Shown here piece by piece: positions 22,559 to 36,369 of a stretch of DNA of 64,000 bases. Origin of the DNA: Macrolepiota albuminosa (taxonomy: Eukaryota > Basidiomycota > Agaricomycetes > Agaricales > Agaricaceae); the NCBI GenBank assembly GCA_027475525.1, contig JAMWFC010000105.1, positions 1-64,000 on the forward strand. The letters are read 5' to 3'. Position 1 is the first letter of the stretch, and each line of letters begins with the position of its first letter. The translations under genes and the position numbers were made by a program. The notes beneath the pieces were generated by a model, which saw only the letters and a list, made by a program, of their open reading frames with translations, had not been told where the DNA came from and did no database searches.

Positions 22559-24950
22559 GAACTGCCAGTATGTCGTATTATATGATCATGAACAATAATA
22601 GACATTGATTTCTTCTCAGTCCTGCTTGCGCCATCATAGCAATCTTATCCAGGAGCTTGCTTTCCAGACTTTTGATGAACTTGCACCTCTCACCAAATCA
22701 CGGTATTTTCCTTATCTTTGTGGATGTTTTGTCTTCAGCCTATAAGAGCTCAGAATGTTACAATCACCAAATGGCCAACTTAATGATATCTGTATCAATG
22801 GTATTTCCGCTTTGCTGAAGCAGCAGTTCTTAGAGCCAACTAGGATCATATCACATGCCAGTCAACGCTGTGCCCTCTTTTCCACTTATGATCTTTCCAT
22901 GATGCAACACAATGCAAGTGATAGAGAAATTTGGTGACAAACATGGCATACTCAGTACTAGAATCATGACCTCTAGATTCTCCCTATACATCGTTCAACT
23001 ACAGAGCATTGGATCATGTGTACTATAATTTCATTTATTGGTGAAATCTATCTTTTTGACAGCTTTGCCCAGCAGGAGCTGTGGACGACTGAGGTCAAAG
23101 TAGGATCTCACACTTTGGTGTATCCACAAACTAATCTTCTCTAGGATATCATGGCTTTTGTTGTTTGACTGGTTCTTTTGGCCAACAAAAACAGAAAGCC
23201 ACTTCAAATGATCACTTCTGGATGAGTAGTGTGACCCACAATCATCCATCCACAACAATCAAATGGTTGTGGCATCTGGGTCATTGCTAATGTTGCTGCC
23301 ATTCTTGCAGGTTTTCTGGTCACAGAGATTCAAGAGCACAATATAGCTATGCTTAGATCCTCACTTTTATGGATTTTATATGCTCTATCCATATTATAAT
23401 TGAAAATATACCTGCATTGTATTTGACTTCTACAAATGTACACTACGCAAATAAAGATTGGTACAAGAACTCCTTTGCTGCATGTGTTGTCTTCATATTG
23501 AGTCCTTCTAATGTTTTATACATGCTGAGCTCCTGCAGGCAGTTCACCGAGATCAAGATTGTATTTGACACCATGTCTGCTCACCTCCACTCATCGGTTA
23601 CTCCAACTATTTGCAGTATCTCATTCTGGTATGTGGCCATCTTTTTGTGATACCTCTCCATGCAACCTACAGCATCAAAAATAGCATCAGTATTGTGATT
23701 TGTGATACAGTGCTTGTATAGAGATTCAAAAAAGTTGAAAGGTAATTTGCCAAGTTCTTATTCCAGTCTTTTTGCAACCCATTCAACCCTGGTAGTCCAA
23801 TACACCACATGCCTGGGGTTGTCACTATATCAAGACATAGGCTGAAACTATGCTGAGGAGCAATCATAAAAAAACCTATGTGAAAGAAATTGACTTGATT
23901 TGAATAGATTTCCTAGGCTTGATCTCCATTCTAGCATGAATAAGGATAGAGCAGACACATTGATACAATTTAAACATACCATTCTGCCTTACACTTTTGA
24001 TAATCTTCCTGGTGGCGAGTACTAATAACTGACTTGTTCCTGTATTTATAGATTCTAATATATGTTATGAACTAGTGGACTAGGAGACTTACTTATGATA
24101 GCTTCTACGGCTCTTAGCATTTGCTGCAAGCCTCTTCTCTTTTTTGGTGTAGTAGAGGCGCTGGCATCCCATATTTGAGGAAGCCAAACAGAAGTTAGTA
24201 GATTGAAGTTAAGCTGCAGTTAGAAGTATTTGCCAAATCCTGTCTTACCTTTTCAATTTTGTCTGACCTTTTTTGTCCTAGTGCCATTTTGTACTTTGTA
24301 GATTCTGCTGTCTGGTTTACACTTGCTCAGCTTAGTTATTGTTCTACTTAGGCTTGGTCATTTTATTTTCTTGACCATTGTGTTTTTGATGAGCTTGAGG
24401 ACAGACATTACTCATGCTAGTCTTTTAATAAGCACATCCTTGTTGAATAAAACGACCCCTATTTGCTTTATTATGGTGTTCTTTAAAGCTTGACATTGTA
24501 GTATTATAGTACAAGAAAGACATAAATTCAGTAATAATATATATATATAAAGTGCATCATGAAGTATCCAGACTGAGACTGAGTACAGCATTTATAGCAA
24601 GATGAAAGTGTATGAGTATGTAAGTCTTGACATAGAAGGCTGCACATGTATTGGTATCTGGCTGATCATTATATGTTATATGTTGATAAGACGTTAATGG
24701 AAAGGAAGAAAAGAATACAAGTACCTAGTTTTCAGAGCCTATTATTCTTGTGGAGCTTGCATTGACAGCCTGAATTGAAGTCCTTCCAGCGTTCTGGAGC
24801 TGTATGTGAGCAAGAATGCTGAGGCAAAAAGAAGAATACCACATACTTGGTACCATTTGTAAGCAAGAGTGCTGAGGTGAAAAAGAGAATACCACGACTA
24901 TTTTGCATCAGTATACTCAGGATAGCTGTGTGGCCATCATAGTCATATGC
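22559..24950. other. AT-rich DNA without recognisable genes
   Basis: Follows the KDZ relic. Short open frames exist but none shows a family I recognise. A (TA)n microsatellite lies at about 24537-24549. Probably the rest of the KDZ element plus older repeats. Confidence 0.4.
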
Positions 24951-24959
24951 ACTGGTATG

Positions 24960-25140
24960 AAATATACCATGCTTATTATACAATAAATAATGTATGGGCA
25001 GGAAATAAAGCTTCTCTGCTGGCCACTGATTGATTTCTTTGGATTCTTGGCATAGCATGCAGGTATTACAAAATACTTATGTATCAGCCACAATTGTGGG
25101 CCACCAGTACCAGTAATAAAGATATTCCATTGTTTATTGG
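24960..25140 (-). pseudogene. Gypsy-type integrase zinc-binding scrap
   Basis: Minus translation gives YYWYWWPTIVADT, a stop, then VFCNTCMLCQESKEINQWPA, the YWWP...C..C H2C2 module of gypsy integrases. No neighbouring catalytic core could be read, so this is an isolated fragment. Confidence 0.55.
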
Positions 25141-26690
25141 GCTCTAAAATATCTCAACAGACTATGTACCTGATCAAAAATCTGGATTACTAGTTGACAG
25201 TCTTGAAGTATACATAATACCTTTGATACTAGCCAGATTTTTAGTTCAAATAAGAGTACTTGATATTCTCAAAGCCTTGTAGTTGTTCAGGTACTCAAGA
25301 ATCTTTGCAAACAGAGTATCTATTCCATATTCTGCACTATCTCGTTGACACAATGCTGTATCAGTAAATTGTTGAGGCACATATGTATTAAAAAGAGAGG
25401 CTATTACATCTCCTAGTTGCATATTTTTGCCAGTACTATCAGAAAGTGGAAGACTAGCATCTTCTTTCTATTTTGCTTTAAGAGCCTGAGCTTCTTGATT
25501 GTGGGGCTCAGCCCAATCTTGTACTGGACCAGTAAGCATCTGCATGCACATAGTTGTAAATGTGATGTATGTCAGGAGACTTCTTTTTCTGGCACTCCCT
25601 TGGCACCTCCTGGCCTCTTCAGCAACTTTCTGACATTCCTAAGATTTCTCTGTGCTTTCTCAGGACCTATCCAACTCTGCCCAGGATAAGTTTTATGTAC
25701 TGTACAGTAGTTCCCATGCCACTGCTATTGTGCTATTGTGCTATGTCTTTGGCAGAGGAATCTTTAAACTTGTTTTCTTTAGATTTCTCTTTGCCAGATA
25801 ATCAGATTAGTTATTCTTCTCATAGTATAGTAGCCATCTAATAAACTTTGGATTTCCCTCTGCTAGTTGTGTAATTAGTCACAACCTCTGGAGATTGCCC
25901 TTACAGCAGAACAAGTCTCTTAATTCTGATCTGGAAGCTCTATACAGCCTGCCAGAACCACATCCCACATCTGTTTGTTGCTTTTCCACCCAGACTTAAG
26001 CACTTGCATGCTCTATGTCTCAGCCAGCTAATCTAGAAGCTCTTTTGGATGCTACAGCTCCTCAGGACAAAGCCTGGACTTGCTTGCTTTATCTGGAGAT
26101 GCAGGTGCAGATTATCCAAGCCTCTTTTACCCAACATACTGCTGAACTGACCCTCCTCTACCAAATGACTAACACTATCTCTGACTCTCTCCACACCCTC
26201 CTAGAACACCTGCTCCTGGCCACAACCACTATTTTACAGCTTCTATCTTCTGCACTACATAACCCTCTTCTCTAGTGCACAAGAGATTCCACATTCTATG
26301 CCCTGTGCTTTCTGATGCATACAATGGTGACCATGCATTTATAGAATGCTTACTTTTTGGACATTGTTGCTCTTGATAGTGATTATGTATATGTTACTGG
26401 TATTACAACATATTACTATTTATGAACAATGTTGATCTTTTGGGCAAGACCTGTTGCGGGTTACTCTGGACCCTTGTGTTAGCCATTTTCTAAAAAGAAG
26501 ATGAACATGGCTGTAAGAAAAAATGTGTCAGCCACAATTCCCCACTCAAGAACTAGGAGTCCACGATGCATCACGTGATGACTTTGCAATTCTCCAACAA
26601 GGAGCATGGCTCCTGAGCTCTGTAAAACATGCAAGCGACAGACTTACTCAGACTTGTCCCTTACTTTCAAAAGGCTAATGTGAGTTGCAA
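25141..26690. other. AT-rich DNA, possible retroelement remnants
   Basis: No gene can be supported. The plus-strand open frame at 26015-26275 (starting MSQPANLEALLDATAPQD) has the flavour of a gypsy Gag N-terminus but no diagnostic motif. Confidence 0.3.
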
Positions 26691-26749
26691 GACCAACTTG
26701 TGTAATGTTGGAATGGCTTGCAGGTAGCACAAGGATTTGTTTATGCTTA

Positions 26750-27870
26750 GAAAGGTATCCATAAAAAGTGTTGCTCAATCAGCAACCAATAGCCTTCATG
26801 GCTTTAAATGGTACACCTCACAACAGATACTCCAGTGTAGCGCCAATACAAAGGCTGTGGCCTTGTAAAGGCTCCAAATTGGCCACTTTCACTGCCTTTG
26901 TCAAAACTTCCAAGAATTTTTTCTTTGTGAGAGGTGTGGGTTTTCCTTTCTTGTTTTTGTATGCAAAAAGAGGGCCTTCTTTAGGCAGATCATTCACTCT
27001 GAAATGAGTTTCCAGAGCAGCTTTAGGGTCAGATAGATCATTTTGCTTTGCCCATGACACCATCTCACCATGCACTGTGGTCTTGGTTCTAGAGATGAAG
27101 AAGACAGTGGATTGGCACCCTAAACAGTCAACAGACTGAGAGACGTTGCATGGCTTAACATGGAGCAATGGATTGAAAGAGGATAGGGTCAGTACCGTAA
27201 ATTCCCCTAGCCTTGCCACAGTGTAAAAACACGTCATTGCACAGGCAAAGACTACTGCATTCAGCGGATTGGGATTTGGAGTAGATATTCCTAACTGATT
27301 ATGCATTACAATCAAAAACATCAAAGTGCAAGGACACCACTTCTTCTTTTTGGATAAGCTCAGGGCCAATTTGTCAGCAGCTTTTATGAGCGTCTTTAGC
27401 CTTGCTTCATCAATGTCTCAAGCAGCGTTGTGTAGCAAGTGCCACACTCTGATTCCAGCAATGAAGTTCTTGATTGCTGATTTAGAATATGCTTCTGCAA
27501 GTGCTGCCACAAAGGCTTCTAGCATGCTGTGAGTAATTGGAGCTCAGTCCTCTTCACCAATTCCTCTAAAGTCACAAAATACGTGAAATAGAAGAAGACC
27601 TGAGCTGTAGGTGGCCTTTGTGGAATCAGCCCATGCAGAACTCATTACAGTGAAAACATTATTGACTTCTTGATCCAAGTGTGCCAATGGTCCATTGTTC
27701 TCTGCATTAGGGTCATTGAGCTTGAATGGTTTCCACAGCCTCAACCTGTCTTGAGCTGCAATGTGGAGTCTCAACACCAATTGTGCAAGCTTGAGCCCTC
27801 CAGGATAATGCATCGGTTTCTGAAAGTCCACTGGCTTGATTATCTTATGCCTTGACTCCTTCAATCTGGC
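26750..27870 (-). pseudogene. DIRS tyrosine recombinase, catalytic Arg lost
   Basis: Reads HLDQEVNNVFTVMSSAWADS and TKATYSSGLLLFHVFCDFRG, a stop, APITHSMLEAFVAALA, NFIAGIRVWHLLHNAA, a stop, DIDEARLKTLIKAADKLALS, FYTVARLGEFTVLTL (first catalytic Arg kept), then HSLCIGATLEYLL, a stop, GVPFKAMKAIGC, a stop. The family H-x-x-R box is here H-S-L-C, and GRW appears as GC-stop. Each change fits C to T or G to A, chiefly at CpG. Confidence 0.85.
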
Positions 27871-27874
27871 TTGC

Positions 27875-29748
27875 CTACCAATCTTTGACAAAATCCCACC
27901 ACTCGTCAACTTGCTGCTCTTTGACCTGGCTCGGAGTTTTTTGTGGTACATAGTCCATCTCTTTACCATGTCTGGGCTTATTTGCTCTTGATCTCTGAGT
28001 GGAATGAACCTCCCAGCTCCTGGAGTCATCGAAGTTGAGCACATATTCGGCTGCCCAATCTGGAATGGGAAAGGAGGATAATAAGAGGTCTTCTGAGGAA
28101 TAGTGGCCTCTGGAGAGACCATTGGCAGGATTAAACTTGCTCGGTATATATCGAGTGGATACTGTGATTTCAAATTGTTCACATGTCTTATAGACTTGTT
28201 TGAAGACCTCATTAATTCTTTTGTTTCTGCTCCTCCCCACCCACCATCCCTCAACCATCCTGGTATTATCTCCATATATTTTGAAGCACTTTGCTCCACT
28301 CTTGGTACGTGCAATGGTTCCTACCAGGAAGAAGAAACCCACAGCCTCTGCCTAGCCAATGTCTCACCCTTGACTGTTCCACTCTGGCTTGAGCTGCCAA
28401 GCCTGCCAATGTTTGCTGATGGTGATTCTGATACTGGTTGATGAGCTTGCATCAGAGTAGGCTTGGATGTCAAGGCTGCTTCTGAAATCCTCTTCTCCAT
28501 TGATCTACAAAGTACTTGCTTCCACCAGTGCAGGTCTTTGGTAGTTCTTTTTAAGGGAGTTCTCAGCATGAAAGGACAGTTATGGAACACTCCCATAAAG
28601 GCCTCCAGGCTGGTGAGGTAAGCACATCCTCTTGGCAACACATAGCAGGAGTGTAACAACTTTCTGTAGAGTTTTTGAGTTTTTTCCAGAGTGTGGGTCC
28701 TCGACTTTTCCCATTCTGCAATGGCTTGAAGATATTGCTCTCTCTTTTCTTGTGGAATGCTAACTTTACGCTGTCTGATGTCCCACAGAAAACCAATATA
28801 TAGCATGATATCTCCAAAGGGAATGTCTTTCCCTTTCTCCCAGGAGATTCTGAGCTTTCCTAAAATCTCACTAATGTCACGCATCGCATATGCAAACTTA
28901 CTGTCTTCCCTAGACCTAGGAGACACTTCTGACAAGTCCATAATGGGGCGAGCCATGCTTTCATCATATTCTTCAGGACAGTCATTGAGATCTGCCTTCT
29001 CTTGATACCAGATTTGTCCTCCCTTGTGCCTTTTGCCCCCATTTTTGCTGATCTCCTTCTTCCAGCTCCTACGTGCCGCATTGTAACTGTCAACATACTT
29101 TTTTTGTATTCAGAAAAATATGTGGTCGTCAACCTATTTAGAGACTGGCTCCATCCCACTGGCCCTAATAATTTCTGTGCCAGCATCTCCCACTTCACTA
29201 TAACAGCTGCATCCAGAAGCAAGCCCAAAGCAATCCATGGTATTGATTGCGTAGAAGTCTTCCTCACTAAGCTTGACTACCAAACCCGGCCATTGTGAAG
29301 GGACAATTAGGACAGTTTGGTATGCTTTATGGACGTCTCAAATTGCCATTTGAGACCCTGGCAGGAGCTTAGCAATGAGCAGATAAATGCTATTAAAGGT
29401 ACCTCATGTACATAGGAATCAGGAGGAATCAATCCTGCTATTAACTGAACATACCCCACTTGAATTCGGCATAGCATGAGAGTAAGACAGGTTTTGAATG
29501 AGTCGATACTTCCCTGGCTTATTAGGTTTGGGGATGATCTGCAGTGGCAATGTCTGGAAAGGTCCGAGGATGGCCTCTACCTGCTCCTTATTGGAGGGAC
29601 CCAAGTACCAGCCTTTTTCAAATTCCGCTGCAATGATGCTTTGGAACTCGAGTTCCAGTTGACAAACTGATTCTTGGTTAGGGGGTGTATAAGTTTGTGA
29701 TATTCGAGCAATCTCTGCATCAAACCTGTGCTCCAGACATGTGGCCAA
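27875..29748 (-). pseudogene. DIRS reverse transcriptase-RNase H, broken
   Basis: RT begins near 29748: GPFQTLPLQIIPKPNKPGKY and RLIQNLSYSH, then (29400-28990) QWPGLVVKLSEEDFYAINT and DCFGLASG, with the DIRS active site K-stop-VDDHIFF. In the family the residue before VDDH is Trp, now TAG. Next come FGDIMLYIGFLWDIRQRKVS, KTQKLYRKLLHSCYVLPRG and LEAFMGVFHNCPFM. RNase H at about 28440-27880 reads YSDASSSTS, then a stop before DIGWAEAVGFFFLV, then IYGDNTRMVEGWWVGRSRNK and RYIPSKFNPANGLSRG. Several stops sit where relatives have Arg or Trp. Confidence 0.85.
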
Positions 29749-29829
29749 GTCCAGAAATAGGTGAGCTGCTCATGCCCTGTCCAGCTCTCTCTGCCACTCA
29801 GCAGGTTGGTAGAGTGATGCAAATTTAAA

Positions 29830-31493
29830 ATGATTGCACGAGACTGCATCTCTGAGCTCTGTGATCCTTTTTTCCACACTCAGAACATTTGGTAATCGTG
29901 AGACAAGACTGCACACCCTTGAGGTTTTTGCCAGTTGATACACAATTCTTTGCTGTCTGGATTGAGGAGTCGTCCACTTTTATTCTGGATAACGTAGGCT
30001 TTCTGCCTATTCCAAAAATCTCTGGCACTGCAGTGCCAAATATTGTGCATGTGGCAGCCAAGACATACCATGCAGGCTGCGTTGGCCGAGCTGGTAAAGC
30101 CAGTGGTTGCACCTGTGCAGCTGCAAAAATTCTCACCTTCTTCAGTGCCTTTCTTTTATTTATAATTACTTGCATTGGCAGATTCAGAATCTCATAAGGG
30201 CGAGAGGGAATACTTTTGCTTCCCTTTACTGCTAGTTGTCAACACAATGACTTCGTTTTTTAATGCATTTAGGTCTGTTCCATGGCATAATGGTCATGGA
30301 AGAATGTAACGCAAGCGGGGGGTTTATACCTGCAGATAAAGCATGTGGGGTTCAGACACATAATGGCAACATCAACTACCATGACCCCACATAAAGCTAT
30401 TAATGCATGTCAAATTCCAGTCATAAGCAACGAGGATGATTTGAGGACATATTTATATGCGATTATGGTGTGTGATGGTGTTGCAACCACATCAATAGTT
30501 AATCTGTATATTTACAAGTGCATTGAATTCCATACAAAAAGAGGTTGCATGAATTAATAAGAAAAAAGGAACGAGGTTCCTGGTCAGGTTGACACTATTC
30601 TTTTAGCTTGATCACTCACCGTTGATTATAGAGTTTCTTTTAGCATCATAGACTTGATCTTTTAAGGTCCTTAAGACCTTATTATCAATTTACCCTATGT
30701 CAAAAATCCTCCCCTTGGGAGGATTCTTAATCTGCTGGTGCCACTCTTTCCTCACTCTGGCCTGGTAGAGGATTACAACTTTTAAGCCATCTTGTCCCTT
30801 GTTACACAGCTTGTGGTTAGTTAACCGGAAAAAGAAGGCATGCATTGCCTTGATCATGTTAGTCAGCCAGCTTTCCTGCACAATGTGCTCAAGAAAATTA
30901 GTGGACGCGATACATACTTGATCCCAAGCTAGATCCTCATCCTGTATTGCTTTACCTTTGAACCCTTTGAAGTTGATAACAGGCTTTAAAGAAAGCATAT
31001 ATTTGTCTCTGACCAGCATAAAAATTTTGCTAGAAGAAACTGGCTCATTTTTGGTGGCTTCTGCTTTGTCCTTGGGCATGAAATAGCTAAGTTCAATATA
31101 TTCATGCTCCCTGAGTTTCTTAATAGCAAAGCGCACAGGAGGATACTCGATGATGTTAGACACAGGCATCCTAGCAATTAGATCCGGGCCCTTCTCTTCA
31201 TTTTCTGGAGAATGCTCCCTAGAATGCCTGGATTGAAGAGTTGCGTTGTCTACTGCTAGCCCCAGGGCCTCCTCTCTATTGTTTTCTGGCTGGGCTCTAC
31301 CTTTGGCCTCCCTTTCTTCCCACTCTGCTTCCCAGATTGCTTTTCTGCATTCCAGATCTGCTGTCCATAGATCAGAAAGAGCACCTGCAGCTTGATCTTC
31401 AGTCATCCCTTCTCTGCCATGAACAAAGGCTTCTCTAGTAAACCTGTGTTCCTCAGCTCTAAAATCTAGGGCTACCTCCAAGTAAGGGTCCAT
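29830..31493 (-). pseudogene. DIRS Gag-like ORF1, broken
   Basis: Starts MDPYLEVALDFRAEEHRF at 31493. The part 31493-30690 is open and includes a charged region and KAMHAFFFRLTNHKLC. After a disrupted stretch it continues at about 30090 with MVCLGCHMHNIWHCSARDFW and INWQKPQGCAVLSHDYQMF, then ECGKKDHRAQRC, a cluster of Cys/His zinc modules that in DIRS elements closes ORF1. Two CGC-derived Cys residues may be decay. Confidence 0.75.
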
Positions 31494-31574
31494 TGTAAGT
31501 GTAATCATAACTGAAAGCGATGAGAAACACTTGAGTACAAAGTATTGAAAGAATGAAAATTTTATTATGAACAA

Positions 31575-33273
31575 AGCAAGTATGAGAGGGCGGTGAAAAG
31601 GATAGAAGGTGGCTGTAGCGAGAAAAAGATAAATTCTAGTAAAGTTGCATAGCCACCTCCTTCAAAGACCACACCCTGTCCATCACTTGCACTCTTGTGA
31701 CAGACAGGCCAGCCCTTCAATCCTGCATCATCTACATCCAACACTGTAAGAATAACTTCCTGCTTCAATGAGTGAAAAATAGTGTGGGTCCTGTTCTACA
31801 TAAAGTCTGAATAGGGGGCAACCTGAGAGTTGTCTGATGTCCTAGTGGAATTATGGACTAGGCCAAGTTTGAATGGAAGTTTTGCAAGGAGTTCTTTCTT
31901 TGAGACCCAGCTAAGACTGCCATGCTGGATAAGAGTATGCTTCTATTGCCTAGTAAAATCAGTTCACATGTCTGTTGGTAGAAGAGATTAATACTACCTC
32001 TGTTGATAACTCCACACCCACAATTATAAACACCCCTCTTGACATACTCAAGAATCTTCCAAATAAACCTCCATCTCCTCTGACTACACCCTGACCCATA
32101 TATGCTAGTCTAGGAACACTGCCTCTCCCACCACTACCTTATGGCAGGCACTTTGTCCTCCAACTTGCTCTGGCTCAATATAGAAATCAAGACTACAGAC
32201 ACATAACAGATCCAGAGCATAGTGGCTCTTTTTGATTTGGTTGACCAAATAGGTTGTTTGTCTCAGTTTTGTCTGTATCATATATTTTACAGCATACATT
32301 TGAGTTGTTGTCACTTTACACCTTCAGTTGTTACTCCTTCATAGTTGACACTAATAGTGTAAGTAGCCTCAATTATTATTGTTTCAGCATCACAATACTT
32401 ATATAAACTATTGTTAGCATGAATTACTGTTTCTAGATATAATAATTAGTTGTTACTCCTTTGTAATTGACACTAACAGTTATAAAATTCCAGCTGACAA
32501 GTTATAGGCATCTTTTTTAAGATTGTCTAGCTTGAACTAAGTCACTCTGAACAACTCATTTGTTTTCTTGGATTGTCTAACTTCTTTGTGTCTTATCTCT
32601 TAAATTTTTTTTTCTGTGCAATTTACCAATAAATTGTCATAGTCTTCAGGGTCTTCTAATGCCACACATTTTGGCAATGGTTAATCCATCTGACAATTGC
32701 CAGTTTTTGAATATTTGACCTTATCTCTTACCTTCTGGTTCAGGTTCAACAGTGCCAGTACAGAGTCCTTTTTTCTAGTCTCATTTTGTTTGTGAACTTG
32801 CACCTTATTTATTTCCTGCCACGTTTTCTTCCACAGACACTTTGATTGCAGATGATTCAATTCATTCTTAAAAAATTCCTCATTCTATTCATATACATAT
32901 ATATACTCTGATGCTTTTTTCTCCTAATTCTATTAATCAGAACTTGCCTATATCCAATCATTTACATGCTCTGATACCTCAGCTTTCTCCTTGTTTATCT
33001 CCCAGTACTAATATCACTCCTATTCCTTCTTTACCTACAAACAATATTCTACTAAATCATCCTTCTTTGCAAATTTATATTCCTCGTTCTCCTTTTCAAA
33101 ATCAAAATACATCTAGTACTCCTGTTTACCAACTAATTTGTTAATTTGCATCTGTATTCTTAACTTCTACTGTTCCTTCCTCTTTTATCCATATTCCTCA
33201 TTATATAGCACCAAATTTCTCTCCTCTCTTTTCTTTTCCTCAGCAGCCTTTTGCTGATGATGCCCACTATAGT
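31575..33273. other. AT-rich DNA without recognisable genes
   Basis: Right flank of the DIRS element. Nothing coding could be supported. Positions 33250-33273 resemble the primer-binding region next to the gypsy LTR at 52814 (TGATGA...TTGAGTGC against TGATGA...TTGAATGC), so internal sequence of a second copy of that gypsy probably lies just left of 33274. Confidence 0.35.
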
Positions 33274-34822
33274 TGAGTGCACTGGACATTATGCAGTACA
33301 GCACTGTCTTCAGCATCTGGTGTATGTAGTATGTGAGGAGTCCTGATAGAGTCCTGGTGTGCTCAAGCAAATGTGATAGAATGACATGCTAGATAATAAT
33401 GTCTTGGATGCTACCTAGCAAACTGTAAGCACCATGGCTCAAGCAAAGATATTGGAAAGAGAAAGAATAGCACAATGCAATGTGCCCACAAGTAGCACAA
33501 TAAATGACGAAGACAATAAAAACAATGCTAGCACCTAACTTAGTGATGAAGACAGGTCAAGCTAGCACAATTTGAACACTGAGCATAACTGGGTGCTTAA
33601 TGAGTTATGATTTGTTGTTATGTACATGTGAAGTAGCTATTTTTTATATTATATGCTACTGTATTTTCAAGATAAGTCTATTTGTGGTGCTATCAATTAG
33701 TGCCTCTCCTTGTGGTTACAGCTAACAGCAACCTGTCAACAGCAATCTGCAGCATATAGATGACAGTATCCAACAGCATTACAGCTTTTTGGCTATGGAA
33801 ACTCTAAAACTACTTAGAATTGTATGAGTCTGCTCACTTTTTAATGTAATTCTGATTAGCCAGGCCACTTTGAGGTATGTTTAGAAAATCTTCAACAAAC
33901 ACCATAAGCACTAATGTCAGCACTAAACATTGTATCATTTTCTGATAAGTTGAAATGTTGGGCTTAAATATATCCTGTGCTGTCTGTAAGAGCGACCTCT
34001 AGAAGCTGTAGTTTAGTCACATAGCTGGCAGAGGGAGATCCAAAATGTATTAGAATATATACTGACAATATTATGATAACTACTTACCTAGCAGAGGGAG
34101 ATCCAAAAAGAACAGGTCTAGAGATTCCCAATGCCAGGTTGAACACTTCTGGGGCCTCTGAAGCATGGAAAACAACTGTACAGTACAACAAAACCTTAAA
34201 AACTCAAAAAATTGCCTATACAAATAATTGTACAAATAAGGGGCAAACTCTGGCAAACTCTGGCTTATGTAAGCAGTCTGAAAGCAGTGCTGAAGGGCCC
34301 ACACTTGTCTGAATGGTAGCTAAAGAATCAGAACATCTCAAGAGCTAAAAATAGTACTAACAGATAGTGTTGAAAGAATAGAAACAGTAAAATGAGATAT
34401 GTCAGAAGAAATAAGAGAATGAATGAAAGGAGAGTGAAGAGATAAGGAGTGAAGGAAGGAAGAAATGAGGAGTCCCTTAACACTATCATCATTGATTTTT
34501 TAGACTTCTGATTGAGATGCCTTGTCAAATGGCAGTGCCTAATGTTAATCTCTTTTGAAATTAATTGAAGTTTGGTCAAAGTCACTTGCCTGCCATCATG
34601 CTAGTGCTATAAGTTCTGACCCTCCTAAATCCTTAAAGTTGATGGACAGTGTGTGCTGAAGGATTGATAAATGTTGGATGAAACTGATAAGTAAAGTCTG
34701 TAGTGGGACGCCAAAGCTAGAGATGTCTTAAGTCTAAGAAAGTCGCTAAAGTCTCCAGTCTATCAAGTGTCAGTAGGCCTATAATGTTCTTTGATATGCT
34801 CAGCTCAGATAGAAGCCTATTA
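33274..34822 (-). repeat. Gypsy-G2 family LTR, second copy, with a nested solo LTR
   Basis: About 1,046 bp of LTR (excluding the nested insert) homologous to 52814-53850 along its whole length, from TGAGTGCACTGG to AGAAGCCTATTA (TGAATGCACTGG and AGAAGCCTATCA in the other copy). It is more AT-rich, with many C-to-T type differences. It is interrupted at 33985-34482. No target duplication is evident. Confidence 0.82.
33985..34482. mobile_element. Solo LTR family S (498 bp), nested in the gypsy LTR
   Basis: Starts TGTAAGAGCGACC and ends GAGTCCCTTAACA, with flanks CTGTC / CTATC (a 5-bp duplication with one change). The undisturbed LTR at 53.5 kb lacks it, confirming insertion. It is homologous to 49502-49798, whose middle is an assembly gap. 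An internal 63-bp-spaced repeat of GCAGAGGGAGATCCAAAA is present. Confidence 0.85.
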
Positions 34823-36369
34823 TTGCTCCTTTTTGTATTCAAAATCAGAACCTTCCACAGGATGGTATATGCTTACATAATGCATATATCTGTAACAAAA
34901 CAGGAGTCTGAATGATAGACAGTATTCAAATTTACATCAGTAATGAGTAGAATAGTTAGCAGTAGTAACAAAAACTCTACTTGTTTCCATGCAAGACTGC
35001 AAGTTGTCAAAGAAATAGAGGAATAGAGATCAATGGTGTTTGAAACAGTTTGAAGTCTGTGCTAATGTGGCACCCTTGGATGGACCATGATATATGTATA
35101 AAAAAAGCCATGCCATGTCACCAAAGAGATGTTCAAAACCTGTTGCTAGAAGAACAGCCACTAAAATGTGCATGACAGATTGATTGAAGTACTGCTTAGA
35201 GTCACAAGCCCAGAAGTAACCCAGATGTAATTAGAAGTAAAGAGATTGAAAAATGTAGGATGGAGTTCTCACTTAAAACAGAAACCACCAGACAATAAGA
35301 CCTTGCTATATTTTAGCAGAGATATCACTAGATGTACATATGCAGAGAGGTTCTAAGGTAAAAGTCTCCAAAAAGTTCCCATCACAAGTATATGCAATGA
35401 AAACAAATACTACTAAACCTGTATAAATAAGTCTATAGTATAGGTGGTTATAATCATAGGATTACACCAATAGCCACTCTTATCCAAGGCACTCTCCACT
35501 GGCTTGACCAGCTAGTTCTGCTCCTCTACCTCCATTCTCCTTCTCATCTACTCCAAACTCCAGCCCTGTTCTCTCAAAATGCAGCAGGCCCTCTACAATG
35601 CCAACACAGAACAACACTTGTGGTTTGCCTGACAGGCTTCACATGTGGATGAGTCCTGCCTCAACTCTGCCTCTAGGTGTGAGAACATGCACTGCACTTT
35701 CTGGTGGGCACAATGCAGGCACTAGAAAAGTTAGCTTAGGTAAGACCACTAGGCCAATACTAGACTATTGTCTACATGCCAACCATGGAGAGAGTTTCCA
35801 CAGCCATGCCAGGGCCTGCAGGTAATGTGCCTGTGTGACTACCAATAGGGAGATTTGTAGGCTGTCCAGTACTATTAAGATGGTCCTCAGAGGAAGCTCA
35901 GGATATGCAGGGCAATGAGCAACTAGTTGAGATGAGAAGAAGCAGAGACAGAGCCACACCATCATGCATGCAAGGGGTAGCATGAGATGGCTAGACCTTA
36001 CTCTGAAGACTGCCAGGGGTTGCCTGCAAGCTGGTTAGACTCTACCTCTACAGCAGATGGATCTTGTTATTGTTTTAATTGAGGAGTCAAATTGCCCAAA
36101 ACAGGATAATAGCAGAATCACTCACATTGGGCCAATGCTATAATGTGCTCCCAATCATGGCAACAACAATACTGGGAGTCCTGGCCCTTTCAAATACTCT
36201 GTCACTCTCCTGATTGCAGAAGGCATTGGACTATGGGTTGGTGTATGCAGCATGAGCAGAAATAGTGGGAATTTCTTTTTGCTAAGGTTGACTATTGCAA
36301 GGTTGGCACTTCCATGCTTAGACTATCAGACTAAACTACCAACAACACATGCTTTGGAGGGTCTCAGTG
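34823..36369. other. AT-rich DNA without recognisable genes
   Basis: About 1.5 kb. Short open frames only; none carries a motif I recognise. Confidence 0.4.

Larger units (their letters stand above)
26690..31497 (-). mobile_element. DIRS-like retrotransposon (tyrosine-recombinase type), decayed
   Basis: Minus-strand order is Gag (31.5-29.8 kb), RT plus RNase H (29.75-27.9 kb), tyrosine recombinase (27.9-26.75 kb), the layout of fungal DIRS elements. No LTRs, integrase or DDE motif are present, as expected for DIRS. Split terminal repeats were not identified, so the ends given are those of the coding remains. Confidence 0.88.

Noticed and set aside
27326..30557. Plus-strand open frames across the DIRS element as host genes
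   Set aside because: They are antisense to the recognisable Gag, RT/RNase H and recombinase and show no family of their own.
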